DNA of 64,000 nucleotides from JALCLA01 sp965653565 (GCA_965653565.1 CBFHAI010000023.1:1-64000); one strand, 5' to 3'; shown: positions 35,729 to 46,806, numbered from the stretch's first letter. Made by a program: numbers and translations. Notes: a model not told the origin generated them from the letters alone.

Positions 35729-35849
35729 GCGCGAGAGCTTGCAGCGATGGGGTCTGGCGACACCGGAACGTGCCACCCGCGAGGGGCGGGCGCGTCCATG
35801 TGGCGCGGGAAATTCCTAGCTTATACGAAGAGCCGGCCTGTGCCTACGG

Positions 35850-37154
35850 TCACTTCGATCCGTTTTTCTTGAGCCATTCCTCGGCCTGCTGCTTGGTCTC
35901 CGGATACTTCGCAGCTTCTTTGTAAGCGGCGATCAAACCCGGCCGATTGTTCAGTCCGAACTCCGAACGGCCGATCACCATCCAGGCATCGCCCGGCCGT
36001 TTCACGCCTTTCTTGAGGGCTTCCTGCGCGGCCGCCTTGGCTTCCGCGTAGCGCTCCTCGTTGGTCAATACGCGCGACAGGTTCAAAGCGGGTTCGCCGT
36101 CTTTGGCGAGCGGCAGCGCCTTCTTGTAGGCGTCGATCGACTCGTTGAGCTTGTCGGTGAAATAGTAGGCCTGGCCCAGCGCGATATAGGTTTCGGCGCT
36201 CGGCTTGAGGATGCCCTTGTCGAGGCCCTCATTGATCACCTCGATGCCCTTGGCTTCCTTGCCTTCGGTGTTGAGGTAGAGCGCGAACAGCTGGCGGTAG
36301 TCGCGCTCTTCGGTCAGCAGGCCGGCGGTGCGGGCGCGCTCGAGAACCTCGATGGCCTTGTCGTACTGATCGGCTTCGGCGTAGATCGACGACAGGTTCA
36401 TCAGCATCTTCTTGTCGGTCGGATTCTTCGCGACCAACTGCTCGGCGATGCGCGCCGCTTCCATCGGTTTATCCTGATCGAAGTAGGTCGCCATCAGAAG
36501 CTGGTTCCAGCTTTCCTGCGGCTTGTCGGAGGTGTCGATGGCTTTCTGCAGGAATTGCGCGGCTTCGTCGTAGCGCTCCAGGCGGTACAGCGCGTTGCCC
36601 TTCATCGCCAGATAGTCGGGCTTTTCCGATTTGGTTTCGGCGAGGAACTTGTCGAAGGTGGCGAGCGCCTCGGTGTAGTTCTCTTCGCTCATCTGCATCT
36701 GCCCGATCTGATTCATGATCTGGTAGTGCGTGTCGTTCGGCAGGCCGTTTTCGTCGAGCGATTTCTGCAGCAGCGGCAGCGCCTTGCCGTAGTCGTCCAT
36801 GTCGACGTAGACGAAACCCTTGGCCTGGTAGGCGAGCGAACGCTCATAGGCGCCGGCTTTCTTGTGGGCGATGATTTCATCGGCCACCGCGAGCGCTTCT
36901 TCGTTCTTCTGTTCTTCCGACAGATCGAACAGCTTCTGCAGCTGCTTGCTCAGGCTCGATACCGGCTTGATCTTCGGATCCGGGCGCGTGGCGTTCGGGA
37001 ACAGCGGCGCGGCCTTTTCCTTCTCGCCCTTCTTGGCTTCGCGCTGTTCCTTGGCGCGCTCGGAGGCGCTGCGCGCAGCGTCGGCGGAATCGGGCGCCAC
37101 CAGCGCGAAGGCGCCGAGCAGCAGTGCGGTCTTGAGGAGGGTGGCGAAGTTCAT
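35850..37154 (-). CDS. Periplasmic TPR protein upstream of tonB
   Basis: 434 residues from ATG 37154 (MNFATLLKTALLLGAFALVAPDSADA, signal peptide; GAGG eight bases upstream). A charged stretch (SERAKEQREAKKGEKEKAAP) is followed by ~10 TPR-like helical hairpins, e.g. AYQAKGFVYVDMDDYGKALPLLQKSL and AEQLVAKNPTDKKMLMNLSSIYAEADQYDKAIEVLERA. TPR proteins are encoded with TonB2-type systems in Vibrio, where one is needed for transport. The position just upstream of tonB (121 bases) suggests a similar accessory role. Superhelical scaffolding is inferred. Confidence 0.85.
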   Translation of the reverse strand: MNFATLLKTALLLGAFALVAPDSADAARSASERAKEQREAKKGEKEKAAPLFPNATRPDPKIKPVSSLSKQLQKLFDLSEEQKNEEALAVADEIIAHKKAGAYERSLAYQAKGFVYVDMDDYGKALPLLQKSLDENGLPNDTHYQIMNQIGQMQMSEENYTEALATFDKFLAETKSEKPDYLAMKGNALYRLERYDEAAQFLQKAIDTSDKPQESWNQLLMATYFDQDKPMEAARIAEQLVAKNPTDKKMLMNLSSIYAEADQYDKAIEVLERARTAGLLTEERDYRQLFALYLNTEGKEAKGIEVINEGLDKGILKPSAETYIALGQAYYFTDKLNESIDAYKKALPLAKDGEPALNLSRVLTNEERYAEAKAAAQEALKKGVKRPGDAWMVIGRSEFGLNNRPGLIAAYKEAAKYPETKQQAEEWLKKNGSK

Positions 37155-37441
37155 CACGGGCACCTCGAAATTCGGTATCGCCGAACCGGCGATGAGGCCG
37201 ATACAGCGGGGACCGCGAAGATTAGGGGGTCTAGTGCTTTAGCTCAAGTCGACAAACGTGACTTCGGACACATTGCCACGCATTGGTCGTGTCCGGTTGG
37301 TCCGGAACCGGCTTTTCGCGGCCAACACCGCCATCCTGGCCTGCTGCTCGACGGCGACCGACAATGAAGCGTCGCCGAGTCATTTCTATGCGCACGAACC
37401 TTAAGGCCGCGTAAAAATCCGCGGCCGGAAGCAAACCCCGA

Positions 37442-38407
37442 TCAGCCGAGCGTCGGGAAATTCTCGACTGCGAAGCGGGCGCGTTCGGCCGGATCGGTCG
37501 ACAACTGCCCGGCCGCCTTGAGCGCTTCGACTTTCTGCAGCCGCAACAGCAAGCCGTTGCCGTTCGCCATCTGGATGGCGAGACCGGGGCGCGCATTGAG
37601 CTCGAGAATCATCGGGCCCTGGTTGCGATCGAGTACGAAGTCGACGCCGACATAGCCCAGCCCCGACAACTCGTAGCAGCTGGCGGCCATCCGCAGCAGC
37701 TCGTCCCAGTGCGGGATCTGCAGGCCGACGATGCTGTGCTCGGTGTCCGGATGTTCGCGGATGATTTCGGTGCCCCACACCCCGCGCTTGGTCTTGCCGG
37801 TGGGAATATCGATGCCCACGCCGATCGCGCCCTGATGCAGATTGGCCTTGCCGTCCGACAGGCGCGTCGGCAGCCGGATCATCGCCATCACCGGGTAGCC
37901 GAGGAACACGATGATGCGGATGTCGGGCACGCCCTTGTAGCTGACCTGATCGAAGATCGGATCGAACTGCACGCAGTATTCGATCAGCAGATGATCGGGA
38001 TGGCCGCCCAGCGAAAACAGGCCCGACAGCGCGTTCGACAGGTGATGTTCGAACTCTTCGCGCGGCATCAGATTGCCGTTGGAGCGACGGTATTTGTCGC
38101 CGCGCCGGCCGGTGATGACGAGGATGCCGTCGCCGCCCGATCCGTGCGCGGGTTTCACGACGAACTGGTCGTGCGGCTTGAGGATCTCGTGCAGTTCGGA
38201 AATCTGGTGCTCTTCACTCACCACCGCGTACAACTCGGGGACCGGCAGGCCGGCGTCGATCGCCAGTTGCTTGGTGATGAGTTTGTCGTCGACGCGCGGA
38301 TAGAACTTGCGCGGGTTGTACATGAGCACGTAATCGGCGTTGCGCTGGCCGATTCCCATCATGCCGATCTGGCGCAGGCGCCTGGCGACTCCGAACAGGG
38401 ACAGCAT
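37442..38407 (-). CDS. RimK-related ATP-grasp ligase (alpha-L-glutamate ligase-like)
   Basis: 321 residues. ATP-grasp blocks: KLITKQLAIDAGLPVPELYAV, FVVKPAHGSGGDGILVITGR, DHLLIEYCVQFDPIFD, PDIRIIVFLGYPVMAMIRLPT and the metal-ligand end GLGYVGVDFVLDRNQGPMILELNARPGLAIQ. This matches the RimK-related family annotated as alpha-L-glutamate ligase-like, which typically lies beside a 7TM inactive-transglutaminase gene, as here (10-base gap upstream). It probably forms a peptide or isopeptide bond with an amino acid. The substrate is unknown. Confidence 0.88.
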   Translation of the reverse strand: MLSLFGVARRLRQIGMMGIGQRNADYVLMYNPRKFYPRVDDKLITKQLAIDAGLPVPELYAVVSEEHQISELHEILKPHDQFVVKPAHGSGGDGILVITGRRGDKYRRSNGNLMPREEFEHHLSNALSGLFSLGGHPDHLLIEYCVQFDPIFDQVSYKGVPDIRIIVFLGYPVMAMIRLPTRLSDGKANLHQGAIGVGIDIPTGKTKRGVWGTEIIREHPDTEHSIVGLQIPHWDELLRMAASCYELSGLGYVGVDFVLDRNQGPMILELNARPGLAIQMANGNGLLLRLQKVEALKAAGQLSTDPAERARFAVENFPTLG

Positions 38408-38417
38408 CGCGCGCGAC

Positions 38418-39995
38418 TCAGCTCTTGGGCGCCGCAGACGCCGCGGAGGCGGCGACCGCCTTGGCGTCGGCTTCGCGCGCCAGGGCGCGGAAGCGGAACA
38501 ACTCGCTCAGGCGATAGCCCGAATAGCGGCCGAGCACCAGGGTGATCGCGAAAAGAATCAGCAGGAATTCCGGGAACACGAAGACGAAGTGTTCGAGCTT
38601 GTCCCAGCTCATCGCCAGGTAGGCCAGCGAGGCCACGATGAGCGAACCCACCGCTTCCTTGATCGCATGGCCCGCGCCGCGTTCTTCCCAGGCCACCGAA
38701 ATGCGCTCGATGGTCATCGCCATGATCACCATCGGGAACAGGGCCACCGACAATCCGACTTCGATGCCGAGGCGATTGCTCACCACCGAAACCAGCGCCA
38801 TCAGCAGCACGACCAGGATCAGCACGGCGGTCAATCGCGGCACCAGCAACAAGCGCAAGCGTTCCAGGTAGAACCGCACCAGCAAGCCGAGCCCGACCAC
38901 GGTGACGAACAACGCGACACCCGCGATGATCTGGGTTTCGCGAAACGCCAGCGCGATCAGCACCGGCATGAAGGTACCGAAGGTTTTCACGCCGATCAGA
39001 TTGCGCAGCAGCAGCATGATGAAGGCGCCGATCGGCACCATCAGCAGGATGCGGTAAACCCCCTGCGCCTGCAGCGGTAGGCTCAGCAGCGAGTAATTCA
39101 CCATGTCGGCGTTCTGCACTTCCAGGCGCTGTTCGGCGATCGCCATCGCGTCGGCCAGGTTGCGGCTGAGATTGAACTCGACGAAAGCGCGCGGCGTTTC
39201 GTCGACCAGCAACAGCGGTTGACGACTCGCACTCCACAGGAAGAAATCCTCCGGCCAGCCGTCGGCCGCCGAACGCAGATCGATCGTCACCCAGTCGGTG
39301 CCGTTGTGCACCTGCAGCCAGGGACGGATTTCGACTTTCGAGGCCGGATCGTCGAGCTGGAAACCGTGGATCACCTTGGCCGGGATGTTGCGCATCGCCA
39401 GCAGCTGCGCGATGAACTGCGCGCGCATCTCCGGCGTTTCACGGTTCTCCAGCAGCAGGGCGACTTCCTGGCTCGGTGGTTCGGCGCTGAAGCGGCGCAC
39501 CAGTTCCTGCGCGAAGGTGCCGATGTCCGCCGAGTGCTCGCGCACCTGATCGAGCAGGGTCTGCGCCGCCGTGGCGTAAGGCTCTTCGAGCACCGGCAGC
39601 TCGCCGATGCGCGGGCGTTCGGCTTCGGCCGGCGCGGCGGAGTCGTCGCCGCGCACGATGGTGGCGCGGTAGTAAAGCGCCTGCTTGCCGGCGGCGCGGC
39701 GGATCGACCATTGTACTTCGCGGCCATCGCGATGCGGCTCGTCGATCTGCGAGTAATTCTTCGCGACGAATTTCTCGTCGAGGATGATGTAGCCCGGCGG
39801 ATCGGCCGGCAGCTGCAGCGTGACTTTGTTGGCGCCCTTGCGCGGCTGGTATTCGACGCGCGCCTGCAGCGTCCAGACCTCGACTTCGGCGCTGGGCTGC
39901 AACGGGAAATTCAGCACCTTCCACTTGTAGAGGATGGCCGCTGTGCCGAGTGCGGCGATGACGGCCGCAAGAAGATAAAGATGGGTTTTTTTCAT
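38418..39995 (-). CDS. 7TM inactive-transglutaminase family membrane protein
   Basis: 525 residues from MKKTHLYLLAAVIAALGTAAILYKW. One N-terminal helix precedes a ~300-residue periplasmic domain with a transglutaminase-like fold (EMRAQFIAQLLAMRNIPAKVIHGFQLDDP...PWLQVHNGTDWVTIDLRSAADG). The expected catalytic Cys and His positions are replaced, so it is inactive as a transglutaminase. About seven helices follow (IVYRILLMVPIGAFIMLLLRNLIGVKTFGTFMPVLIALAF onward). Together with the adjacent ATP-grasp ligase it forms a known but poorly understood two-gene unit. The periplasmic domain may bind the peptide that the ligase modifies (inference). Confidence 0.87.
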   Translation of the reverse strand: MKKTHLYLLAAVIAALGTAAILYKWKVLNFPLQPSAEVEVWTLQARVEYQPRKGANKVTLQLPADPPGYIILDEKFVAKNYSQIDEPHRDGREVQWSIRRAAGKQALYYRATIVRGDDSAAPAEAERPRIGELPVLEEPYATAAQTLLDQVREHSADIGTFAQELVRRFSAEPPSQEVALLLENRETPEMRAQFIAQLLAMRNIPAKVIHGFQLDDPASKVEIRPWLQVHNGTDWVTIDLRSAADGWPEDFFLWSASRQPLLLVDETPRAFVEFNLSRNLADAMAIAEQRLEVQNADMVNYSLLSLPLQAQGVYRILLMVPIGAFIMLLLRNLIGVKTFGTFMPVLIALAFRETQIIAGVALFVTVVGLGLLVRFYLERLRLLLVPRLTAVLILVVLLMALVSVVSNRLGIEVGLSVALFPMVIMAMTIERISVAWEERGAGHAIKEAVGSLIVASLAYLAMSWDKLEHFVFVFPEFLLILFAITLVLGRYSGYRLSELFRFRALAREADAKAVAASAASAAPKS

Positions 39996-40194
39996 GATCC
40001 GGCTATGGCCTCGCGGCTCCCCAACCGCGCGCGACGACAGTCGCAATGCGCGGCAGTATAGCGAGTCGCGACGGCGTGAAGTTCGACCGCGTGCAGTTCG
40101 ACCGCGTCGCCTTGCTGGCGGCTTGCAGCCTGGATGCAGCGAGACCGAATCCGGGGCAACGCTCGGCGCCGCCGAACGTCCCCGTCGCCGCAGA

Positions 40195-42627
<2,433 letters not shown>

Positions 42628-42693
42628 GCGCACACGGGTCCGAAAGGCCACACGCGCAGGGCGTGGGCGAGGGTGTCGACGGGATGGTCTGAA

Positions 42694-43779
42694 TTATAGC
42701 AGGCGCTCGATCCAGCCCTGTTCCACGTGGAACTTCGCGATCTCGCGCGGCCAACGATCCAGCGCGACAGGAACGTCAGTGCCGGTCAGGAGGATTTGTG
42801 CCGGGCTCTGCGCGAGATGATCGAGCGCCAGTTGTAGATGGGGGCGATCGAGCTCGGATGCCAGATCGTCGAGGCAGAGAATCGGCCAGGTTCCGGAGCG
42901 GTCGTCGGCGAACAAGCGGGCCTGCGCCAGAATGCAGGCGAGGGCGGTGAGCTTTTCCTGCCCGCGGGAGAATGTCTCGCGCGAAGGCAGGATTTCGTAG
43001 CCGACCGACCAGTCGGCGCGGTGCGGCCCGATGGTGGTGTGGCCGAGCATCGCATCTCGCGGGCGGGCGGAGCGGAGCGCGGCGCCCAGGGTTTCGTGCT
43101 CGAGCGACCAGCCACGCTGGAAGCGCAGCTCGGTCGAGCCGAGTTCGCCGAGCAGGTTGGCCGCGGCCGTTCGTAGAACCGGACCCAGCCTCTCCAGATA
43201 CGACTGCCGTTGCCCGGTCAGTCTCGAACCGGCCTCGTCGAGCTCGCTTTCCCAGGCGTCGAGCGACGCCGAGTCCGGCGCCGACGACTTCAACAGGGCG
43301 TTTCGCTGCTTCAGCGCCCGCTGGTAGCGGCGCCAGCTGGGCAGAAAGTCCGGTTCCACGTGGAACAGCGCCCAATCCAGGAAGCGCCGGCGAACGTCGG
43401 AGCCGCCCGCGATCAAGTCGTGGCTGCCAGGCTCGAAACAGACGACCGCGATTTCCCGATACAGCTCGCTCAGCCCGTTAACCGGCTGACCGTCGACGCG
43501 AGCCTGCCAATCCTTGACCCCGCGCTCAAGACCCAGCCGGTGCAGGGAATCCCCGCGCACCTCGGCATACACCCGCAGCGACGAGCAACCGCGCCGGATC
43601 AACCCGTCGCGCACCGCCCCGCGGAACGACCGGCCATAGGCCAGCAGATAAACCGCTTCGAGCACGCTGGTCTTGCCCGCGCCGTTACCGCCGACGAACA
43701 GGTTCAGGCCGGGCTCGAGCAGTAGCTCGACCCGGTCGAACAGGCGGAATTGTTCGATCAGCAGTCGTTCCAGCCGCAC
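42694..43779 (-). CDS. recF: DNA replication/repair protein RecF
   Basis: 361 residues with a GTG start at 43779 (RLERLLIEQFRLFDRVELLLEPGLNLFVGGNGAGKTSVLEAVYLLAYGRSFRG). Walker A is GGNGAGKTS; the SMC-type signature is FSRGQEKLTALACILAQ; Walker B is PILCLDDLASELDRPH. RecF loads RecA at gaps with RecO and RecR. It lies 34 bases after dnaN. Two perfect GTTCCACGTGGAAC palindromes (parS) are embedded in the coding sequence, and both encode Phe-His-Val-Glu. Confidence 0.96.
   Translation of the reverse strand: MRLERLLIEQFRLFDRVELLLEPGLNLFVGGNGAGKTSVLEAVYLLAYGRSFRGAVRDGLIRRGCSSLRVYAEVRGDSLHRLGLERGVKDWQARVDGQPVNGLSELYREIAVVCFEPGSHDLIAGGSDVRRRFLDWALFHVEPDFLPSWRRYQRALKQRNALLKSSAPDSASLDAWESELDEAGSRLTGQRQSYLERLGPVLRTAAANLLGELGSTELRFQRGWSLEHETLGAALRSARPRDAMLGHTTIGPHRADWSVGYEILPSRETFSRGQEKLTALACILAQARLFADDRSGTWPILCLDDLASELDRPHLQLALDHLAQSPAQILLTGTDVPVALDRWPREIAKFHVEQGWIERLL
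42720..42733. promoter_or_regulatory. parS site (ParB-binding palindrome) in recF
   Basis: GTTCCACGTGGAAC, a perfect 14-base palindrome identical to the core of Pseudomonas-type parS. It lies near the 3' end of recF, about 2.3 kb from oriC. ParB nucleates here for chromosome segregation. parA and parB are not in the window. Confidence 0.85.
43353..43366. promoter_or_regulatory. Second parS site in recF
   Basis: A second identical GTTCCACGTGGAAC palindrome, 633 bases from the first and about 1.7 kb from oriC. Recurrence of the same 14-mer twice within one gene argues against chance. Confidence 0.85.
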
Positions 43780-43813
43780 GCGAAACTCCGGGCCGGCGAC
43801 TGCGCCGCGGCGG

Positions 43814-44914
43814 TCAGAGACGCAGCGGCATCACCACGTGCCGGCTACGGGCGTGCCCGGCTTCGCGCAGCAAGGCGCTGGAATTGGCGTCGCGCAGGTT
43901 CAGCAGCACGTGTTCTTCACGCAGCGCGCTGAGCGCATCGAGCAGGTAGGTAACGTTGAAACCGACCGACAAGCCGTCGACCGTGGTCTGGGCTTCGAGC
44001 TCCTCCACCGCCTCTTCCTGCTCCGGGTTGTGCGCCACGATGCGCACCTGGCCTGGGCTGATCTCGATCTTCACGCCGCGGTACTTCTCGTTCGACAGGA
44101 TCGCCGCGCGCTGCAGCGCCGCTTTCAGCACCTCGCGTTCCATCCGCACTTCCTTGTCGGCGCCGATCGGAATCACCGCCTCGTAATCAGGGAAGCGACC
44201 GTCGATCAGCTTGGAAGTGAAAGTGACGTCCTCGCGCCGCATGCGCACGTGGTTGCGGCCGACCTCGAGTTCGACGACGGCGTCGCCGCCTTCGAGCAGG
44301 CGCTGCAGTTCCAGCACGCCTTTGCGCGGCAGGATGATCTGCTTGCGGGTCTTGGCGCCATCCGGCAAGCCGGCTTCGCACAGCGCCAGGCGGTGACCGT
44401 CGGTAGCCACGCAGCGCAGCGCGTTCTCGCGCAGGTCGAACAGCAGGCCGTTGAGATAGAAACGCACGTCCTGCTGCGCCATCGCGAACGCGGTGCGCTC
44501 GATCAATTCCTTCAGTGCGGCTTCCGGCACCTGGATGCGTTCGACCAGTTCCAGATCGTCGATCGCCGGGAATTCCTTGGCGGGCAGGGTGGCCAGCGTG
44601 AAACGGCTGCGGCCGGCTTGCAGCGTGACGCGATCGCCGCTCAGCGAAAACGCCAGGCGGCTGCCGTCGGGCAGGGCGCGCACGATCTCGAATAGCTTGC
44701 GCGCCGGGATCGTGGTTTCGCCGGCTTCGGCCTGCTCGACATCGGTGCGGGCGATCATCTCGACTTCGAGATCGGTGCCGGTCAACGACAGCCGGTTGCC
44801 TTCGACCGAGACCAGCAGATTGGCCAGCACCGGCAAGGTCTGCCGCCGCTCCACCACGTTGACCACCTGTTGCAGGGGCTTGAGCAAAACTTCGCGCTGA
44901 AGACTAAAACGCAT
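43814..44914 (-). CDS. dnaN: DNA polymerase III beta subunit (sliding clamp)
   Basis: 366 residues from MRFSLQREVLLKPLQQVVNVVERRQTLPVLANLLV, the standard N-terminus and length. The three clamp domains are evident (e.g. FTLATLPAKEFPAIDD, ATDGHRLALCE, RKGVLELQRLLEGGDAVVELEVGRNHVRMRR, LSNEKYRGVKIEISPGQVRIVAHNPEQEEA), ending SRHVVMPLRL as usual. The dimeric ring tethers polymerase III to DNA. It is first in dnaN-recF-gyrB, transcribed away from oriC. Confidence 0.97.
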   Translation of the reverse strand: MRFSLQREVLLKPLQQVVNVVERRQTLPVLANLLVSVEGNRLSLTGTDLEVEMIARTDVEQAEAGETTIPARKLFEIVRALPDGSRLAFSLSGDRVTLQAGRSRFTLATLPAKEFPAIDDLELVERIQVPEAALKELIERTAFAMAQQDVRFYLNGLLFDLRENALRCVATDGHRLALCEAGLPDGAKTRKQIILPRKGVLELQRLLEGGDAVVELEVGRNHVRMRREDVTFTSKLIDGRFPDYEAVIPIGADKEVRMEREVLKAALQRAAILSNEKYRGVKIEISPGQVRIVAHNPEQEEAVEELEAQTTVDGLSVGFNVTYLLDALSALREEHVLLNLRDANSSALLREAGHARSRHVVMPLRL

Positions 44915-45078
44915 GCCGAAAACCCCTAAGAATCCAAGATGGATTTTTTGTGGATATAAAACTGGTGATGATGGTGGAGCCTGGAAAATCTGCGGAAAAG
45001 CTATCCAGCTATCTGATTCGCAACGTTTTTCTGAAGCGGTAACCCTGTGGCCACAGGGCGCCTGGCCTGTGGATGGGG

Positions 45079-45087
45079 TGTGGATAA
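45079..45087 (-). promoter_or_regulatory. DnaA box (perfect consensus)
   Basis: TGTGGATAA on the plus strand, i.e. TTATCCACA on the minus strand, within oriC. Confidence 0.9.
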
Positions 45088-45114
45088 CTTTCGACCGCGT
45101 GCCCCATCCACAAC

Positions 45115-45123
45115 TTATCCACA
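45115..45123 (+). promoter_or_regulatory. DnaA box (perfect consensus)
   Basis: TTATCCACA on the plus strand, 27 bases from the opposing perfect box. The pair forms an inverted arrangement near the dnaA stop codon. Confidence 0.9.
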
Positions 45124-45152
45124 ACTCGTTCGCCGCGACCTTGGGTCAGCCC

Positions 45153-46484
45153 TTACTCGGTCAGCTTGCGAACCAGTTTGTCCCAGTCCTCGCGCAGTTT
45201 GCCGTCGGTTTCGAGCAGGTCGCGCACCACCCGGCAGGCGTGCAGCACCGTGGTGTGGTCGCGCCCGCCGAAGGCATCGCCGATTTCCGGCAGACTGTGT
45301 TCGGTCAGTTCCTTCGCCAGCGCCATCGCCACCTGCCGCGGACGCGCCAGAGAACGCGTGCGCCGCTTCGAATTCAGATCGGCCAATCTGAGCTGATAGT
45401 AGTCTGCCACGGTCTTCTGGATATTGGCGATGGAGATGGCCTGCTGCTGCGCGCGCAGCAGATCGCGCAGCGTCTCCTGGGCGAATTCCACTGTGATCGC
45501 GCGGCCGGTGAAGTTGGCGCGCGCGGCCAGCGTATTGAGCGCGCCTTCCAGATCGCGCACGTTCGAACGCATGCGCCGGGCAATCAGGTAGGCGACATCG
45601 TCGGGCAGCTGGATGTTGCGTGCGTGCGCCTTGGAAAGCAGGATCGCGGCGCGCGTTTCGAAATCCGGCGGCTCGATCGCCACCGACAGGCCCCAGCCCA
45701 GGCGCGACTTGAGCCGCGGTTCGAGGTTCTCCACTTCTTTCGGATAACGGTCGCAGGTCAGGATGATCTGCTGCTTGCCGTCGAACAGCGCATTGAAGGT
45801 GTGGAAGAACTCCTCCTGGGTGCGGTCCTTGCCGGCGAAGAATTGGATGTCGTCGATCAGCAGCGCGTCGACCGAATGGAACTGGCGCTTGAACTGATCC
45901 ATCGAGCGCTCGGCCAGCGCCTTCATCATCGCGCTGAAGAATTGCTCCGAGCGCAGATAAAGCACCTTCATTGCCGGATTCACCGCGCGCATCTGATTGC
46001 CGGCGGCGTGCATCAAATGGGTTTTGCCCAGACCCGTGCCGCCGTACAGCAACAGCGGGTTGTAGGCGCGGCCGGGGTTCTGCGCCACTTGCAGCACGGC
46101 GGATTTGCCGAGCTGGTTCGACTTGCCTTCGACGAAGGTGTCGAAGCTGTAATTGGGATCGAGGTTGCTGGCGTAGTCTTCGACCCGCGGCAAGGTAACG
46201 CGCGCGGCCGGCACGGCGGCGGCCCTGGGCGGCTCCGGCCGGCTCAGCGTGCCGACTTCCAGCCGCACCGGCAGGCCGTCTTCGCCGCTGAAATGGCGCA
46301 GCAGTTCCACGATGCGCGCGAAATAACGCTCGCGCACCGTATCGACGACGAACGCGTTCGGCGCGAACAGCGCCAGCCCCGCACCTTGCGGCGTGGCCTG
46401 CAGCGGCTTGACCCAGGTGTGGAAATCCTCGGCCGACAGTTCGGCTTCCAGTCGTTCGAGGCAAAGCGGCCAGGCGGCGAGCAT
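45153..46484 (-). CDS. dnaA: Chromosomal replication initiator DnaA
   Basis: 443 residues from ATG 46484 (MLAAWPLCLERLEAELSAEDFHTWVKPLQA), chosen because xanthomonad DnaA starts at this point; an in-frame ATG at 46529 would add 15 residues. Domain III has Walker A GGTGLGKTH, Walker B ALLIDDIQFFAGK and the DRYPKEVENLEPRLKSRLGWGLSVAI box. Domain IV ends with the DNA-binding signature FGGRDHTTVLHACRVV. It binds DnaA boxes and opens oriC, which lies immediately downstream. The Pro/Ala-rich linker (~95-115) is short. Confidence 0.96.
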   Translation of the reverse strand: MLAAWPLCLERLEAELSAEDFHTWVKPLQATPQGAGLALFAPNAFVVDTVRERYFARIVELLRHFSGEDGLPVRLEVGTLSRPEPPRAAAVPAARVTLPRVEDYASNLDPNYSFDTFVEGKSNQLGKSAVLQVAQNPGRAYNPLLLYGGTGLGKTHLMHAAGNQMRAVNPAMKVLYLRSEQFFSAMMKALAERSMDQFKRQFHSVDALLIDDIQFFAGKDRTQEEFFHTFNALFDGKQQIILTCDRYPKEVENLEPRLKSRLGWGLSVAIEPPDFETRAAILLSKAHARNIQLPDDVAYLIARRMRSNVRDLEGALNTLAARANFTGRAITVEFAQETLRDLLRAQQQAISIANIQKTVADYYQLRLADLNSKRRTRSLARPRQVAMALAKELTEHSLPEIGDAFGGRDHTTVLHACRVVRDLLETDGKLREDWDKLVRKLTE

Positions 46485-46604
46485 TCGGGTCAGGGTCTTG
46501 AGCGCGGAGTCTTGAAGCGCGGCCGGCATGATGTGCGCTAGGCCGGCGGAAAGGCGAGCGCCGCAGTCTACCCGCGTGCGCCACCAGTTCCAACCGGATT
46601 CGCC

Positions 46605-46634
46605 TTGACACGCAAGTGCTTGGACCGGTATCGT
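46605..46634 (+). promoter_or_regulatory. Sigma-70 promoter for rpmH-rnpA
   Basis: Perfect -35 TTGACA at 46605-46610, an 18-base spacer, then TATCGT (4 of 6) at 46629-46634. It lies 38 bases before the rpmH start. Strong promoters at this position are usual for the ribosomal protein L34 gene. Confidence 0.7.
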
Positions 46635-46671
46635 TCGCGGTCTTTCTCGGCCAAAACAGCGTCCCGCCGCC

Positions 46672-46806
46672 ATGAAGCGCACCTTCCAGCCCAGCAACCT
46701 CAAGCGCGCCCGTACCCACGGTTTCCGCGCCCGCATGAAGACGGCCGACGGCCGCAAGATTCTCAATGCGCGCCGCGCCAAGGGCCGCAAGCGCCTGATC
46801 CCGTAA
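46672..46806 (+). CDS. rpmH: 50S ribosomal protein L34
   Basis: 44 residues: MKRTFQPSNLKRARTHGFRA, then RMKTADGRKILNARRAKGRK and a terminal RLIP. This is the exact family length and sequence pattern. It is a small basic protein of the large subunit. It is divergent from dnaA and followed by rnpA 97 bases later, the universal rpmH-rnpA order. It is too short for default gene-length cutoffs but unmistakable. Confidence 0.98.
   Translation: MKRTFQPSNLKRARTHGFRARMKTADGRKILNARRAKGRKRLIP

Larger units (their letters stand above)
44915..45152. other. Chromosomal replication origin oriC
   Basis: This 238-base gap between dnaA and dnaN is AT-richer than its surroundings and holds clustered DnaA boxes: perfect TTATCCACA at 45115-45123 (plus) and 45079-45087 (minus). 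One-mismatch ATATCCACA lies at 44949-44957 (minus), and CCATCCACA-type relaxed boxes lie at 45068-45076 (minus) and 45104-45112 (plus). A T-rich tract next to TGTGGATATAAA could be the unwinding element. A 16-base perfect palindrome CCCTGTGGCCACAGGG sits at 45043-45058. Genes on the two sides are transcribed mainly outward. The location matches the dnaA-dnaN origin of many bacteria. Confidence 0.85.

Noticed and set aside
37404..37441. Hairpin GGCCGCG...CGCGGCC after the ATP-grasp gene as a terminator
   Set aside because: The stem is plausible but the following tract on the minus strand lacks a convincing run of T, so it is not listed as a feature.
37155..37441. Possible small gene in the 287-base gap between the TPR and ATP-grasp genes
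   Set aside because: Only a 16-codon frame (MKRRRVISMRTNLKAA) is present and nothing supports translation; otherwise the gap shows no recognisable feature.
40081..40113. Short direct repeat GTTCGACCGCGT (two copies) downstream of gyrB
   Set aside because: Only two short copies in a GC-rich spacer; no dyad or known motif, likely chance or slippage.
46485..46671. Possible oriC between dnaA and rpmH
   Set aside because: No TTATCCACA-like boxes are seen there; the perfect boxes cluster in the dnaA-dnaN gap.
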